64,000 bases of DNA. It comes from a bacterium. Its GTDB lineage: Bacteria; SZUA-182; DTGQ01. Shown here piece by piece: positions 1 to 9,849 of this stretch. A program made the position numbers and the translations under genes. The number at the start of each line of letters is the position of its first letter. Positions within the stretch are counted from its first letter, which is position 1. The notes under the pieces were generated by a model. It was given only the letters and a program-made list of their open reading frames with translations, was not told the DNA's origin and did not search any database. Location: NCBI GenBank assembly GCA_040755755.1, contig JBFLZW010000061.1:81246-145245 (forward strand). The letters run 5' to 3'.

Positions 1-1223
1 AAGTCGATGATGCGCTCAATGAATCGGACAATACGATCATCAAACTGACCAATCAGCTTATCCGTGAAGCCTATAACCGGGGGGCCTCGGACATCCACAT
101 CGAGCCTTACCCCGGAAAGCAGCCGACAATAGTCCGCTACCGCATTGACGGCGATTGCCGAAAATATCTGGAAATTCCGGCAAGCTACCGCCGGGCCATC
201 GTTGCCCGGCTCAAGATCATGTCTCAATTGAATATTGCCGAACGAAGGCTTCCGCAGAGCGGCAAGATAAAGTTCCGGCACAACCAGCGGGAGATCGAGC
301 TGCGGGTGGAAGTAACCCCAACCGTCGGGGACCAGGAGGATGTGGTGCTCCGGGTGCTGGCCTCCAGCGAGCCGATCCCTCTGGACAGACTCAATCTGGC
401 CCCCTACAACCTGAAAAACCTGAAGCATATTATCAGCCAGCCCTATGGCCTGGTTCTGGTGGTCGGCCCCACCGGATCGGGAAAGACCACGACCCTGCAC
501 TCTGCCCTGGCCCATATCAATACCCCGGAAAAAAAAATCTGGACAGCGGAAGACCCGGTTGAGATCACCCAATACGGATTGCGGCAGGTGCAGGTGAGAA
601 GTCAGATAGGGCTGACTTTCGCCAGTGCCATGCGCTCCTTCCTGCGGGCTGATCCCGATGTGGTCATGGTGGGAGAGATGCGGGACAAGGAGACGGCGGC
701 CATCGGCATCGAGGCTTCCCTGACCGGCCATCTGGTTTTCAGCACCCTCCATACCAACAGTGCCCCGGAAACCGTTGTCCGCCTCCTGGACATGGGCATG
801 GACCCCTACAATTTCGCCAATGCCCTGCTGGGGGTGCTGGCCCAGCGTCTGGTCAAGACCTTGTGTAAATCCTGCAAGACGGCCTATCACCCCACCCCGG
901 AAGAATTCCAGGAGCTGCGCGCCGAATATGGCGAAGATGCTTTTGACCGGAACGGATTCCGCTACACCGATGACCTGCAGCTCTACCGGCCTCAAGGGTG
1001 TCAGGAATGCGGTCAGACAGGATACCGGGGCAGGACCGGGATTCATGAGCTTTTAATGGGCTCGGATACAGTCCGGCATCTGATTATTCAGAGGTCAACC
1101 ATCGAGGCGATCCGGGACGCCGGGTTGAATCAGGGCATGACCACTCTGAAGCAGGATGGAATCGCCAAGGTCCTTTTGGGGATCACGGATTTAAACCAGG
1201 TGCGCAAGGTGTGCATCAAGTAA
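1..1223 (+). CDS. GspE/PilB-family secretion or pilus assembly ATPase (3' part)
   Basis: Hexameric ATPase of type II secretion or type IV pilus assembly, acting on the cytoplasmic face of the inner membrane. The reading frame is open from base 3, upstream of the first internal ATG at 219, so the true start and the N-terminal domain lie outside the window. Visible in order: GASDIHIEP (start of the central domain), RYRIDGDC, Walker A GPTGSGKTTTL (about nt 466-500), a Walker B region RADPDVVMVGEMRD (about nt 640-690), and two CxxC pairs (CKSC near nt 862, CQEC near nt 999) that form the zinc-binding knob of this family. About 406 residues are visible. GspE and PilB cannot be separated without neighbouring gsp or pil genes, which are not in the window. 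Confidence 0.93.
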   Translation, partial: VDDALNESDNTIIKLTNQLIREAYNRGASDIHIEPYPGKQPTIVRYRIDGDCRKYLEIPASYRRAIVARLKIMSQLNIAERRLPQSGKIKFRHNQREIELRVEVTPTVGDQEDVVLRVLASSEPIPLDRLNLAPYNLKNLKHIISQPYGLVLVVGPTGSGKTTTLHSALAHINTPEKKIWTAEDPVEITQYGLRQVQVRSQIGLTFASAMRSFLRADPDVVMVGEMRDKETAAIGIEASLTGHLVFSTLHTNSAPETVVRLLDMGMDPYNFANALLGVLAQRLVKTLCKSCKTAYHPTPEEFQELRAEYGEDAFDRNGFRYTDDLQLYRPQGCQECGQTGYRGRTGIHELLMGSDTVRHLIIQRSTIEAIRDAGLNQGMTTLKQDGIAKVLLGITDLNQVRKVCIK

Positions 1224-1345
1224 TGAGATAAACTTTCCTGCTTTTTTATCTTGACATTGGAGAAGCGATACCCGATCATGTAATCGATATTCGCCCCGAC
1301 TATTGGGGTAAGGTATTTTAAACCGATTCTCCGAATGGAAGAAAA

Positions 1346-2185
1346 ATGGAAATCATAACCGACATCAGTCAGATGCACAGCACTGCCAATGCCGTGCGGG
1401 AAGCGGGGAAAAGCATCGGCTTTGTCCCGACCATGGGTTTTTTTCATGCCGGTCACCTCTCGCTGATGGAGGCTGCCCGGCAGGATGGGCATACGGTCGT
1501 AGTCAGCATTTTTGTCAACCCCATCCAGTTTGGCCCCCAGGAGGATTTGTCCGCCTATCCGCGTGATCTTGCCGCCGACAGCCGGATGGCCAGAGATGCA
1601 GGGGTGGATATCCTGTTCGTTCCGGAGGCAGGCGCGATGTATCCTGATCAGTATCAGACCTCGGTTGTGGTCAAGGGCCTGACCGAAAACCTGTGCGGGA
1701 GGTTTCGTCCCGGCCATTTCGAGGGAGTGGCCACGGTCGTGGCCAAACTCTTTTCCATTGTCAAGCCGCACGTTGCCTATTTTGGCCAGAAGGACTTTCA
1801 GCAGCTTGCGGTTATCCGGAGAATGGTGCTGGACCTCAACCTGGACATCCGGATCGAGGGATTGCCTACTGTCCGCGAAAAGGACGGCCTGGCCATGAGC
1901 TCCAGAAACACCTATCTGAGCGGAGAGGAAAGACAGGCTGCCCTGTGCCTCTACCGCTCAATCTGCCGGGCACGGCAAATGAGAGGGGAAGGGGTTGTGC
2001 GGGCTGAAAAAATAATCACCGAGATCCAGCGGATCATGGCTCTTGAGCCTCTGGTCAGGCCGCAATACATCCAGATATGTCATCCCGAAACCCTGCTGGA
2101 TGTGGATTATATCGACGGTCAGGCACTTCTGGCCATGGCCATATATGTTGGAAAAACCAGGCTGATTGATAATTGCCTGCTGTAA
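1346..2185 (+). CDS. panC: Pantothenate synthetase (pantoate--beta-alanine ligase)
   Basis: Joins pantoate and beta-alanine with ATP, through a pantoyl-adenylate intermediate, to give pantothenate for CoA synthesis in the cytoplasm. The 279 residues are the normal family length. Family motifs are present in order: PTMGFFHAGHLSLM (HxGH nucleotide-binding site), FVNPIQFGPQEDLSAYPR, GRFRPGHFEGVATVV, YFGQKDFQQLAVI and KDGLAMSSRN (the KMSKS-like loop). The ATG at 1346 follows a GGAAG at a short distance. panD, which supplies beta-alanine, begins 48 bases after the stop, so the two genes form a pathway pair. Confidence 0.96.
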   Translation: MEIITDISQMHSTANAVREAGKSIGFVPTMGFFHAGHLSLMEAARQDGHTVVVSIFVNPIQFGPQEDLSAYPRDLAADSRMARDAGVDILFVPEAGAMYPDQYQTSVVVKGLTENLCGRFRPGHFEGVATVVAKLFSIVKPHVAYFGQKDFQQLAVIRRMVLDLNLDIRIEGLPTVREKDGLAMSSRNTYLSGEERQAALCLYRSICRARQMRGEGVVRAEKIITEIQRIMALEPLVRPQYIQICHPETLLDVDYIDGQALLAMAIYVGKTRLIDNCLL

Positions 2186-2232
2186 AAATTAACAAAGTCT
2201 TTTTGCAGGAAAGGTTCTTTAAGGAGAAGATA

Positions 2233-2589
2233 ATGCAACGGATTATCTTAAAATCGAAAATTCATCGGGCCGTGGTTACCGATACCTGTCTTCACTACGA
2301 GGGAAGCATCGGCATCAGTGCCGACCTTCTTGAGGCTGCCAATATCCTGGAGGGAGAACAGGTTCATATCTATAACCTGAATACCGGAGGCCGATTTGAA
2401 ACTTACGCTATCAGGGAAGCGCCCGATTCAGGCCGGATCATCCTGAATGGAGCGGCCTCGAGACTGGCTGCTCCGGGGGACCTTGTTATCATTGCCACCT
2501 ATGTCCTCATGACCGATGCCGAATACCGGAACTTTCAGCCCATCAAGCTGAAGGTGGACCACCTGAACCGGATCGTCCGGGAACAATGA
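2233..2589 (+). CDS. panD: Aspartate 1-decarboxylase precursor
   Basis: Pyruvoyl enzyme that decarboxylates aspartate to beta-alanine, the substrate of the preceding panC product. An open frame exists from 2173, but the ATG at 2233 is preceded by AAGGAG and gives 118 residues, close to the usual family length. With this start, the self-cleavage site Gly24-Ser25 falls exactly in EGSIGIS, where Ser25 becomes the pyruvoyl group. Lys9, Thr57-region and Asn72-region landmarks of the family (NLNTGGRFETY, LNGAASRLAAPGD) are recognisable. The gene is co-oriented with panC and the following isomerase gene, with short spacers that suggest one transcript. Confidence 0.95.
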   Translation: MQRIILKSKIHRAVVTDTCLHYEGSIGISADLLEAANILEGEQVHIYNLNTGGRFETYAIREAPDSGRIILNGAASRLAAPGDLVIIATYVLMTDAEYRNFQPIKLKVDHLNRIVREQ

Positions 2590-2601
2590 CGAGGGAAAAT
2601 C

Positions 2602-3393
2602 GTGACATCGATAGCCAAAATCCAGGAAAATATTTTTGTTCATGTTCCTTTCTGCTCTTTCCCTGAGTACCGGTCCAGAATCGCGGACCACCGGCTCAAT
2701 GTGGAAATCCTGATTACGGCTGATGACCTGGACAGGGAACCCCATGCCTCCATCAGGGAAATAGGCCGTTTTCTCAGCGCACATCAGCTTTCCTGCACTA
2801 TTCACGGTCCATTCCTCGACCTTGATCCCGGATCGTCCGACAGCCGTATCCGGATGGTTTCACGGGAGCGGTATCAGCAACTGCTGGCCCTCATACCCCC
2901 TCTGGCCCCCAGGATCGTTGTCTTTCACGCTGACTTTGATCCTCTTTTCTATGGGGACCGGGCCGAGATCTGGCTGAAGCGGAGCATCGAAACCTGGCTG
3001 TCGGTGGCAGAAGCAGCCAAAAAGGCAGGGACCAGAATCGCTCTTGAAAATGTTCTTGAGAAGACACCGCAGATAATTCAGGAACTTATCCAGAAAGTCG
3101 ATTCCCCTTCATTGGGGATGTGCCTTGATATCGGACATGCGCATATTTTTTCCCCGGTCCCTCTGCCTGACTGGGTCAGCAGCCTGGGATCGAGGATTTT
3201 CGAGCTTCACCTTCACGACAATCACGGCCAGGAGGACGAGCACCTTGCTCTGGGAGAAGGAACAATCGATGTTCAGGGCGTGCTGAAAGCGATTCAGCAT
3301 GAGGGCATATTCCCGGCCCTGACCATCGAAGCCCTGAATGAAGAGCATGTCATGCTCAGTCTCCAGAGATTATCTTCCTGTCTGTCAAGGTAA
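2602..3393 (+). CDS. Sugar phosphate isomerase/epimerase-like TIM-barrel protein
   Basis: A 263-residue protein of the xylose isomerase-like TIM-barrel superfamily (AP endonuclease 2 family). Metal-ligand positions are recognisable: TIHGPFLDLDP, VVFHADFDP, ALENVLE (Glu), CLDIGHAH (Asp/His), LHLHDNHGQEDEH (His-Asp-Asn) and a terminal TIEAL (Glu). These support a divalent-metal isomerase, epimerase or related enzyme; the substrate cannot be read from the sequence. The start is GTG at 2602, just 12 bases after panD, with GAGGG upstream. It ends 15 bases before a convergent kinase gene. Confidence 0.8.
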   Translation: MTSIAKIQENIFVHVPFCSFPEYRSRIADHRLNVEILITADDLDREPHASIREIGRFLSAHQLSCTIHGPFLDLDPGSSDSRIRMVSRERYQQLLALIPPLAPRIVVFHADFDPLFYGDRAEIWLKRSIETWLSVAEAAKKAGTRIALENVLEKTPQIIQELIQKVDSPSLGMCLDIGHAHIFSPVPLPDWVSSLGSRIFELHLHDNHGQEDEHLALGEGTIDVQGVLKAIQHEGIFPALTIEALNEEHVMLSLQRLSSCLSR

Positions 3394-3408
3394 GGTTTTT
3401 TCAGTTTG

Positions 3409-4632
3409 TCACCTCATGTCACTGGCCGCTGCCGCTTCCTGGAATGACAGGCTCGTCGTGTTCCCCGGCAGGGTGATGTGGAACTCGGTTCCCTTCCCGT
3501 TCCCCGAAGATACGGTAATCGTCCCCTGGTATTCCTCGACGATATTCTTGACGATAAAAAGACCAAGGCCGGTTCCCTTATCCTTGCTTTTGGTCGTGAA
3601 GAAGGGATTAAAAATCATGTCGGCTATTTTTCCGGGTATGCCGGGACCATTGTCCGTAATCCTGATATCGATTTGATTATCAACGGCAGAGGCCTGTATG
3701 GTTATTTTCCCCCCGGCATTCTCTTCCATCGCATCACAGGCGTTATCAATAAGATTGATGAAAATCTGGGAGATTTTTTGCTGATCCCCATATATCGCCA
3801 GATCCCGGGGGACAGTTGCATCAACTGTTATACCAAGAAACTTGAGCTTATGCATGACGACATGAAGAGCGTCATTGATGATATCGATCAGCGGGTAGTT
3901 TTCTTTTTGAGCATTGCTTTGCCGGGAATAGGTTCGCAGGCTGTTGGTAAGCCGGGATATGCGATAGCAGCCATCGAGGAGACTGGTTAGCGCTCCATCC
4001 ATACTCCGCATATCTTCCCGGATCCTTTCTCCTTCGGTATTCTTACCGGCATGCCCCTCCACCAGCGGCTTGAGCGAATTCCACAGTAACTGGAGCAGCT
4101 TGGCATTCCCCAGGACATGGGACAGGGGATTATTGATTTCATGCACAATGGCAGCGGAAAAGGTACCAAGGGTAGCCAGCCGGTCTGCATGGACAAGCTG
4201 GCGGGTTCTTTCTTCGACCATCTGCTCCAGCCTGGTCGCATAACTTCGTATGGTCAGGTGGGTCTTGACGCGGGCCAGGACTTCCTGGACATCAAAAGGT
4301 TTGGTGATATAATCGACGGCTCCAAGCTCAAATCCTCTGGTTTTGTCCGCTGTCTCCCCCTTGGCGGTAATGAAAATGACCGGGATATCCTTTTTCCTCC
4401 TGTCCTCTTTTAACCGTGCACAGACATCGTAGCCGTCAATCTCCGGCATCATGATATCCAGGAGAATCAAATCGAACTGGGTGGAATCGGTGTGAGCAAG
4501 GGCGGTTTTGGCGTCCTTGGCAAATCCCATCTGATAACCGGCTTCTTTCAGGATATTAGCCAGTACCTGGATATTCTGGGGGACGTCATCAACGATCAAT
4601 ATCCGGGAACTGGTTTTGCTGTCATTGACCAT
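3409..4632 (-). CDS. Receiver-histidine kinase hybrid (N-terminal receiver)
   Basis: A 407-residue cytoplasmic signalling protein. An N-terminal receiver (about 10-125) has an intact acidic pocket (ILIVDD), phospho-acceptor Asp59 in [13 protein letters not shown], and a KP motif (YITKPFD). A short coiled linker follows, then a HisKA domain with HEINNPL (His near 164) and an HATPase domain with NLIDNACDA (N box), DNGPGIPG (G1) and [12 protein letters not shown]. The order receiver-then-kinase, with no membrane segment, suggests it is phosphorylated by an upstream kinase and then passes the signal on. It overlaps the upstream kinase gene by 11 bases, so the two are translationally coupled. A good SD stands before the ATG. 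Confidence 0.9.
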   Translation of the reverse strand: MVNDSKTSSRILIVDDVPQNIQVLANILKEAGYQMGFAKDAKTALAHTDSTQFDLILLDIMMPEIDGYDVCARLKEDRRKKDIPVIFITAKGETADKTRGFELGAVDYITKPFDVQEVLARVKTHLTIRSYATRLEQMVEERTRQLVHADRLATLGTFSAAIVHEINNPLSHVLGNAKLLQLLWNSLKPLVEGHAGKNTEGERIREDMRSMDGALTSLLDGCYRISRLTNSLRTYSRQSNAQKENYPLIDIINDALHVVMHKLKFLGITVDATVPRDLAIYGDQQKISQIFINLIDNACDAMEENAGGKITIQASAVDNQIDIRITDNGPGIPGKIADMIFNPFFTTKSKDKGTGLGLFIVKNIVEEYQGTITVSSGNGKGTEFHITLPGNTTSLSFQEAAAASDMR

Positions 4633-6589
4633 TGCATTTCTCCTTGCATCTGCCCTGGGGTAATGATTTGAGTCTGGTAATCAATCCGGGATAAGAATCC
4701 AATATGCTCATCATTTTATCGATATCAAAGGTACTCACCTGCAAGATCAAATCATCGCCAAACTGCTGAAGGACCTTGAGTGAATGCCTGTCGCCATATT
4801 CTTTTATCCGATGACCAAAACCGGCAATATCGTCAAAAAGGCCATTCTGACGGGCTCTCTTCCATGAATTCATATGCTCGTTTTCCAGTTTGCCGATGAT
4901 CTCCGGGAGCATGGCCAGAGTTTCAGGCGAGAGACTTTCCGGCTCTTCATTTTTTACCTCCTTATTTTCCACCTTTTTTCCTGCCGTGTCAAATGAGCTG
5001 TCTTGAGAGGCTGATAATCTCCCGTGTGGATGCTGCACCCCGGCTGGTGCAATCGATACGCCATGAAGGGTAATCTCAAAAGTGCTCCCTCTATTCACCT
5101 GGCTTTTAACCGAGATTGTTCCCCCCATCATTTCCGCCAGACGTTTCGAGATGGTCAACCCCAGTCCGGTCCCTCCGTACTTTTTGGTGCTCTGGCCATC
5201 CTGCTGCCTGAAGGCCTCGAATATCTTGCCGTGAGATTCAGGGTCGATGCCGATGCCGGTGTCCTCTACGGCAATGATTAAATCGATTGTCTTCGGATCG
5301 TTCTGGTGCAGGGTTTTCCTGGCCGAGAGTTTGATCTGCCCCCGCTCCGTAAATTTGACGGCATTCCCGACGAGATTAAAAAGTATCTGCCGCAGCCGGA
5401 CATCATCCAAGAGCAGGCTTTCGGGAATGTCAGGAGCTATGTTCATGACAAATTCAAGTCCTTTGCGGGATACGCTCAGGGAAAAGATATCCTTGATCTC
5501 ATGAAACAGGGGATAGGGATTGACCGGCTCATAGTGGAGCTCCATTTTCCCGGCTTCGATCTTGGAAAGGTCAAGGATATCATTGATTAAGGTCAAAAGA
5601 CTCTTCCCGCTCGATTTAATGGTTTCAAGGTAGTTTTTCTGTTTTTTATCGGCGATGAGAGAGTCCAGTAATTCGGTAAGCCCTAAAATGGCATTCATCG
5701 GGGTGCGGATTTCGTGGCTCATATTGGCCAGAAATTCACTCTTGGCGCTGTTAGCCGCCTCGGCCTCGACGGCCAGTCGTTCGGCGCGGTTCAGGGCGTC
5801 CTGCAATGCCTGACGCTGACTTTCCAGCTCGGCTGTGCGCTTGACCACCTCCTCTTCCAGATGTTCCTTATGGCACTTCAATTCGTTGTCCCGGTCCTGA
5901 ATTTCAGCCAGCATCTCGTTAAATCCGTCAATGAGGGTCCCGATTTCGTCATGACTCTGCTTTCTTGCTCTGACCGAATAATCTTTCTGCTGTGAAATGG
6001 TTCTGGCTGTCTGCGCCAGATTCAAAATCGGCTCGGAAATGATGCGCTGGAGCAGAATCGAGAGCAGCATGGCCAGTAAAAAAGCCGCAGATATGATCAC
6101 GGCCACGATACCGGCTGACTGTTTCATCCGGGAGCGGATCTCGGCCAGGTCATATTGGATAAAAACCGTGCCGATCATTTCTTCTTCCAGATATATCTGA
6201 TGAAACAGGAAAAGATACTTGTCTTTGAAATAATATCCGGTTTTCTGCGGTTTCGGCGGTACGAGATCCGGACCGGGGCTGCCGGGATGATAGGTAGCGA
6301 ATACTTTTCCGTCCCGGTTGTAAATGCAGGCAAAGAACACATGCGGCTTGGCATGAAGGGCTGACAGGTTTTTTTCCGCTGCCCTGCGGTCATCGAAAAC
6401 CAGAGCGCCGGAGCTGTTTGTCCCGATAACCTGGGCCAGGCTGGAGGTATCGTTGATCAGCGTCTGACGAAAGGTTATCGTGTCCTTGGCCATGAAAGCT
6501 ATCGAAGCAGCCAGCAGGGTGGTCCAACTGGTGAAGGTAATGATCAGATTCAGCTTCTGCTTAATCGAGATATGGCTGAAGAAGGGCAT
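4622..6589 (-). CDS. Membrane histidine kinase with CHASE8-like periplasmic sensor and HAMP
   Basis: Inner-membrane sensor kinase, 655 residues from the chosen ATG at 6589, which begins directly after the stop of the YfiR-like gene; an in-frame ATG 39 bases earlier lies inside that gene. Order: TM1 (about 13-34); a periplasmic domain with the CHASE8-type stretch [21 protein letters not shown]2 (about 158-180); HAMP; coiled coil; HisKA with [12 protein letters not shown] (His near 291); and HATPase with [16 protein letters not shown] and [12 protein letters not shown]. The last 100 residues carry no receiver but a helical segment ([11 protein letters not shown]) that could be an Hpt-like or dimerisation domain; this is uncertain. 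CHASE8 is the sensor type that YfiR proteins bind in the YfiBNR system, and a YfiR homologue is encoded immediately upstream. Confidence 0.9.
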   Translation of the reverse strand: MPFFSHISIKQKLNLIITFTSWTTLLAASIAFMAKDTITFRQTLINDTSSLAQVIGTNSSGALVFDDRRAAEKNLSALHAKPHVFFACIYNRDGKVFATYHPGSPGPDLVPPKPQKTGYYFKDKYLFLFHQIYLEEEMIGTVFIQYDLAEIRSRMKQSAGIVAVIISAAFLLAMLLSILLQRIISEPILNLAQTARTISQQKDYSVRARKQSHDEIGTLIDGFNEMLAEIQDRDNELKCHKEHLEEEVVKRTAELESQRQALQDALNRAERLAVEAEAANSAKSEFLANMSHEIRTPMNAILGLTELLDSLIADKKQKNYLETIKSSGKSLLTLINDILDLSKIEAGKMELHYEPVNPYPLFHEIKDIFSLSVSRKGLEFVMNIAPDIPESLLLDDVRLRQILFNLVGNAVKFTERGQIKLSARKTLHQNDPKTIDLIIAVEDTGIGIDPESHGKIFEAFRQQDGQSTKKYGGTGLGLTISKRLAEMMGGTISVKSQVNRGSTFEITLHGVSIAPAGVQHPHGRLSASQDSSFDTAGKKVENKEVKNEEPESLSPETLAMLPEIIGKLENEHMNSWKRARQNGLFDDIAGFGHRIKEYGDRHSLKVLQQFGDDLILQVSTFDIDKMMSILDSYPGLITRLKSLPQGRCKEKCNGQ

Positions 6590-6590
6590 G

Positions 6591-7190
6591 TCACTTCTGC
6601 TCCCTGGCGATGATCTCGGCAGATACAAGAAGCTGTGAGCCCAGCTTCAGCCCGCAGCGCCTGGCAGCATCCAGATTCACTTCAAACCTGAGTCTGCCTT
6701 CCTCGATAAAAAAGTTGATGATTCCCCCTTGCTGAGTAAATCCTTTGATATGGCTTATGGTTAAGACACTGCGGTCCCTGACTGTTTTTAACCCTTCCTG
6801 GATAAGGGTTTTATCTATCGAATCAAGGAAAAGAATATGGCAGGTTCCGATGTCTTTCATATCTTCGTATTTTCTTACCTGTATTTTCCTGCCCCCGACG
6901 GTCTTGCTGTTCAGGGAGAAAAAAACATCGCTCTCAGGATTATTGGAGACAATACAGAGAATAAGCGGGTCATTATCATGATTAAAGGTGCCCTGCGGCC
7001 ATTCGACGAATTTGGCAAAATTATAAATGAAACCAGCCTTGACCTGATACTCCGAACCGGATAAGGCGCGGGTCTGGGCACTCAGGCCGGCGGGTACGGC
7101 AAGCAGTCCGGTGAGCAGCAGTATAGTACATGCTGCGATCACGGCTTTCAGGGAAAGCCTTTGAGCTGGTTTCATGGTTAGAATCGGCAT
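6591..7190 (-). CDS. YfiR-like periplasmic protein (DUF4154)
   Basis: A 199-residue exported protein. The N-terminus has a basic start and a hydrophobic segment (residues about 14-35, cleavage likely near AGLSA). The mature part opens with [18 protein letters not shown], the hallmark of the YfiR/DUF4154 family. In Pseudomonas, YfiR binds the periplasmic CHASE8 domain of the diguanylate cyclase YfiN and holds it off. Here the downstream partner is a CHASE8 histidine kinase instead of a cyclase. The ATG at 7190 overlaps the end of the receptor gene by 13 bases; a second in-frame ATG at 7175 is possible. The gene ends one base before the kinase start, indicating a tight operon. Confidence 0.88.
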   Translation of the reverse strand: MPILTMKPAQRLSLKAVIAACTILLLTGLLAVPAGLSAQTRALSGSEYQVKAGFIYNFAKFVEWPQGTFNHDNDPLILCIVSNNPESDVFFSLNSKTVGGRKIQVRKYEDMKDIGTCHILFLDSIDKTLIQEGLKTVRDRSVLTISHIKGFTQQGGIINFFIEEGRLRFEVNLDAARRCGLKLGSQLLVSAEIIAREQK

Positions 7191-9343
7191 GTTATTTTCC
7201 AGTAGATGCTTCGCTCAACTTCTATATTAACCCCGGCTGAGTCGGGTATATATCCCATATACACAAATTCAGAATGACGGTTATTCAGCAGATTCCGTCC
7301 CACGACGGATAACTCCAGGTTTTTCCTCAAGTTCCATCCAAGGCGGGCATCCGCTTCCAGGTAACTTTCGGTATAGCTGCCGAGGTTGTCAACATATCGC
7401 AGGTCCATATCGAATTCCAGGTCCCGGAGAAGGTCCACAGATGAGTGGACCACCACCTGGTGGTCAGGGCTGATACCTTCCAGAAAAATATTCGGGAGAT
7501 CCGCTCCAGGTCCCTTCCTGGGATGTCCGGCATCTTCATCAACGCTGGTGTGTACCCGCAGGAAAGTGTAGGAAAAGCGAAGAGCCCAGTATTTTGTTAC
7601 ATCCCAGTTGGCAGCCAGTTCTAAACCATAGGATTCCCCCTGCCCAATATTCTCCTTACCCACAATAAGTTGATCATAATCATTGTAGAATATCGCCGAA
7701 TCCAGAGAAAAATACTCTTCAGGCTGAATGCGGTATCCAAGCTCGCAGGCAATCAGCTCTTCCGGCTGAACGTGCTTGTCCTCTTTCAGCTCCAAAATTA
7801 CCGGAGATTTTTGCTTGTCGTTCGGATACTGTGGCTTGCCGGACGTCGATGACGTTGATGACGATGACGGCGATGACGGCGATGACGATGACGGCGGCGG
7901 CGGCGGCGCGGGCTGGCTGGTATCCTGTTCATACAGGGATGGCGTCCTGAGAGCACGGGACACGGAAGCCCAGATATTCTGGTTTTGGGGGATCTTATAC
8001 AGCATTCTGATACTCGGCTGGAATTGAAATCCGCTGTAATCGGTATGCTCAAATTTAGATCCCAGCGTCAATTGCAGCCTGTTCCTGACCACGTCTATTT
8101 CATCCTGAAGAAAGGCGCTTACAATATGAGTGTCATGATTTTTGTCTTCCGGCACAAAGATGGGATTATCCCCGCCAAAGTTAAGGCGATCTTGTATCAG
8201 GCGGTAGCCAAGCCCCCAGACAATTTCCTGCGGCGCTCCGGAGATGAGCCTGAAGTTGTGCTGAAAGTCGAGGTCAAAGGTATCGAAGCTCTCGGTATGG
8301 CTGGGAGCATGGCAAAGCTGTTTCTCCTGCTCTGTCCGGTCATAGTATACCTGCAAAGCCATTCCAGACGAATTGGAAAAAGTGTGAGCCCAACGGCCTA
8401 ATACATTGCTCCCGGAAAAATTATTGTTAATATTTATGCTCTTTTCTTTTGATCCGGGCCAGACAAAAACCACCTCCCGCTCGCCGTTTTCGCCGTCATA
8501 GATATCACCTTGCAGGGTAAGTGAGTCGCTGCCTGAAAGAGACCAGTCAATTCGTCCACCCCCCCGGAGTGAATTCCAGTCATCATTCCCGTGGTCACCG
8601 GATTTATTGACAAAGCCATCCCGCAGGAAATATTTCAGGTAAAATCTGCCATAGGCGCTCTCTCCCAATCTGGCACCATAGCGGAAGGCACCAATTCCCA
8701 GTTCCTCTTTACCCGATCCTATTACATGCAGTCCTCCCTGGGTATCTTTGGCCTTTTTAGTGATAATGTTAATCACCCCGTTGACCGCATTCGCTCCCCA
8801 TAAGGTCGCGCCCGGCCCCCGAATCACTTCAATTCGTTCGATATCCTCAAAGAGCGTATCCTGGACATTCCAATAGACACCGGAAAAAGAGGGCGTATAA
8901 AGACACCTGCCATCCATGAGCACCAAAAGCTTGTTGGCGAATCGGTGATTGAATCCCCGTGCGCTTACCGCCCAGGTGCTGGAGTTGATCTGCGCTACCT
9001 GAAGACCGGGCAACCCCCGCAGCAGCTCAGGAATGCTCGTGGCACCGGACCTGCGAATATCGTCCTGGGTTATGACCGAGATCGCCGAGGTTGCTTCAGA
9101 GAGTTTTTGCGGTTTTTTCAATATCGAAACAATCATGACCTGCTTCAGCTCTTCCAGGCTCAACGAAGTGAAGTCAATCGGCTCCTCCTGGGCCTTTTCC
9201 TGGCCATCCGGTCCCTGGTCATCAGCACGGCAGATTGGCGCTGTGAACCAGGACAGCAGAAAGCAGATGGCAATGGCGGCAGTTATGAATATTCCTCCAT
9301 AGCTCCACCGAGTGTCATTACGATTCCACGACCGATATTTCAT
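7178..9343 (-). CDS. TonB-dependent outer-membrane receptor
   Basis: Outer-membrane 22-strand barrel with N-terminal plug, 721 residues. The ATG at 9343 was chosen over an upstream in-frame start (9433) because GGGAGGAA precedes it and a signal peptide follows at once. Plug motifs: SAISVITQDDIRRSGATSI, LLRGLPGLQVA, RIEVIRGPGATLWGANAVNG and VINIITKK. The barrel ends in a C-terminal Phe (KITCRF), the usual BAM recognition signal. The plug closely resembles those of receptors found next to YfiR-type proteins. One barrel loop carries a Pro/Ser-rich low-complexity run (plus-strand nt about 7845-7915). It is the first gene of a four-gene minus-strand operon with YfiR-like, kinase and receiver-kinase genes. 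The ligand is unknown. Confidence 0.93.
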   Translation of the reverse strand: MKYRSWNRNDTRWSYGGIFITAAIAICFLLSWFTAPICRADDQGPDGQEKAQEEPIDFTSLSLEELKQVMIVSILKKPQKLSEATSAISVITQDDIRRSGATSIPELLRGLPGLQVAQINSSTWAVSARGFNHRFANKLLVLMDGRCLYTPSFSGVYWNVQDTLFEDIERIEVIRGPGATLWGANAVNGVINIITKKAKDTQGGLHVIGSGKEELGIGAFRYGARLGESAYGRFYLKYFLRDGFVNKSGDHGNDDWNSLRGGGRIDWSLSGSDSLTLQGDIYDGENGEREVVFVWPGSKEKSININNNFSGSNVLGRWAHTFSNSSGMALQVYYDRTEQEKQLCHAPSHTESFDTFDLDFQHNFRLISGAPQEIVWGLGYRLIQDRLNFGGDNPIFVPEDKNHDTHIVSAFLQDEIDVVRNRLQLTLGSKFEHTDYSGFQFQPSIRMLYKIPQNQNIWASVSRALRTPSLYEQDTSQPAPPPPPSSSSPSSPSSSSTSSTSGKPQYPNDKQKSPVILELKEDKHVQPEELIACELGYRIQPEEYFSLDSAIFYNDYDQLIVGKENIGQGESYGLELAANWDVTKYWALRFSYTFLRVHTSVDEDAGHPRKGPGADLPNIFLEGISPDHQVVVHSSVDLLRDLEFDMDLRYVDNLGSYTESYLEADARLGWNLRKNLELSVVGRNLLNNRHSEFVYMGYIPDSAGVNIEVERSIYWKITCRF

Positions 9344-9849
9344 GTATTCCTCCCGGGAAAATTCAGCGAGCATTCCTTCCGTAAGGTTCTGCTGGCAGTC
9401 ATTATTATCGAAGATTATCAGATAATGCGGCAAGACACTTTACCACAGATACATGATAATTTTAAGATATAAAACCTGCAAAAAGAATGCCCGTAGCTCC
9501 GGCTCAGTACACGGCGCGATAAATCCGCGGCCAGTTAGGATCGACCAGGAGATCGCGTGCGGTATTGGGTGGGGCAAAAAAGCAGCCCCACCCTCCATGT
9601 GGTCGATGCCTTTCTCAGGGGGGAATAGCTCATCGGCGATGTGGAGTCTTTTTGTCTCGCCCATTTGGTCGAAGCATTGAGAATCTTTGCTCTTCCGTCT
9701 ATTGTCAATTTGGATGAATAGTGATATCTTAGGCTCGATGAGCCGCCTGGCACAGTTTTTGATATATTCTTACAGTAAATAAGATTAGCTTATCCCATCA
9801 CCTGGTGAAATCAACTTTCAATAATACGGATAAAATAAGGATCCCCTGT
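9344..9849. other. Divergent intergenic region between receptor and sigma-54 regulator genes
   Basis: About 500 bases separating the minus-strand receptor operon and the plus-strand regulator. It should hold both promoters; one sigma-54-like site (9748-9763) is listed separately. Part of the middle (about 9480-9660) has coding-like character on the minus strand in two frames (for example DPNWPRIYRAVY before a stop), which looks like a decayed remnant of a gene I do not recognise. No intact gene is supported. Confidence 0.4.
9748..9763 (+). promoter_or_regulatory. Sigma-54-like -24/-12 site before the NtrC-type regulator
   Basis: TGGCACAGTTTTTGAT has GG and GA separated by 10 bases. This matches the sigma-54 layout (consensus TGGCAC-N5-TTGCW) except for A in place of C in the -12 element. 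It lies 87 bases before the ATG of a sigma-54 activator and shares its unusual -12 TTGA with three other sites in this window, which suggests autoregulation. Confidence 0.5.

Noticed and set aside
9440..9664. 74-codon minus-strand frame between receptor and regulator genes
   Set aside because: Protein-like character is split over two frames and there is no good start; at most a decayed remnant.
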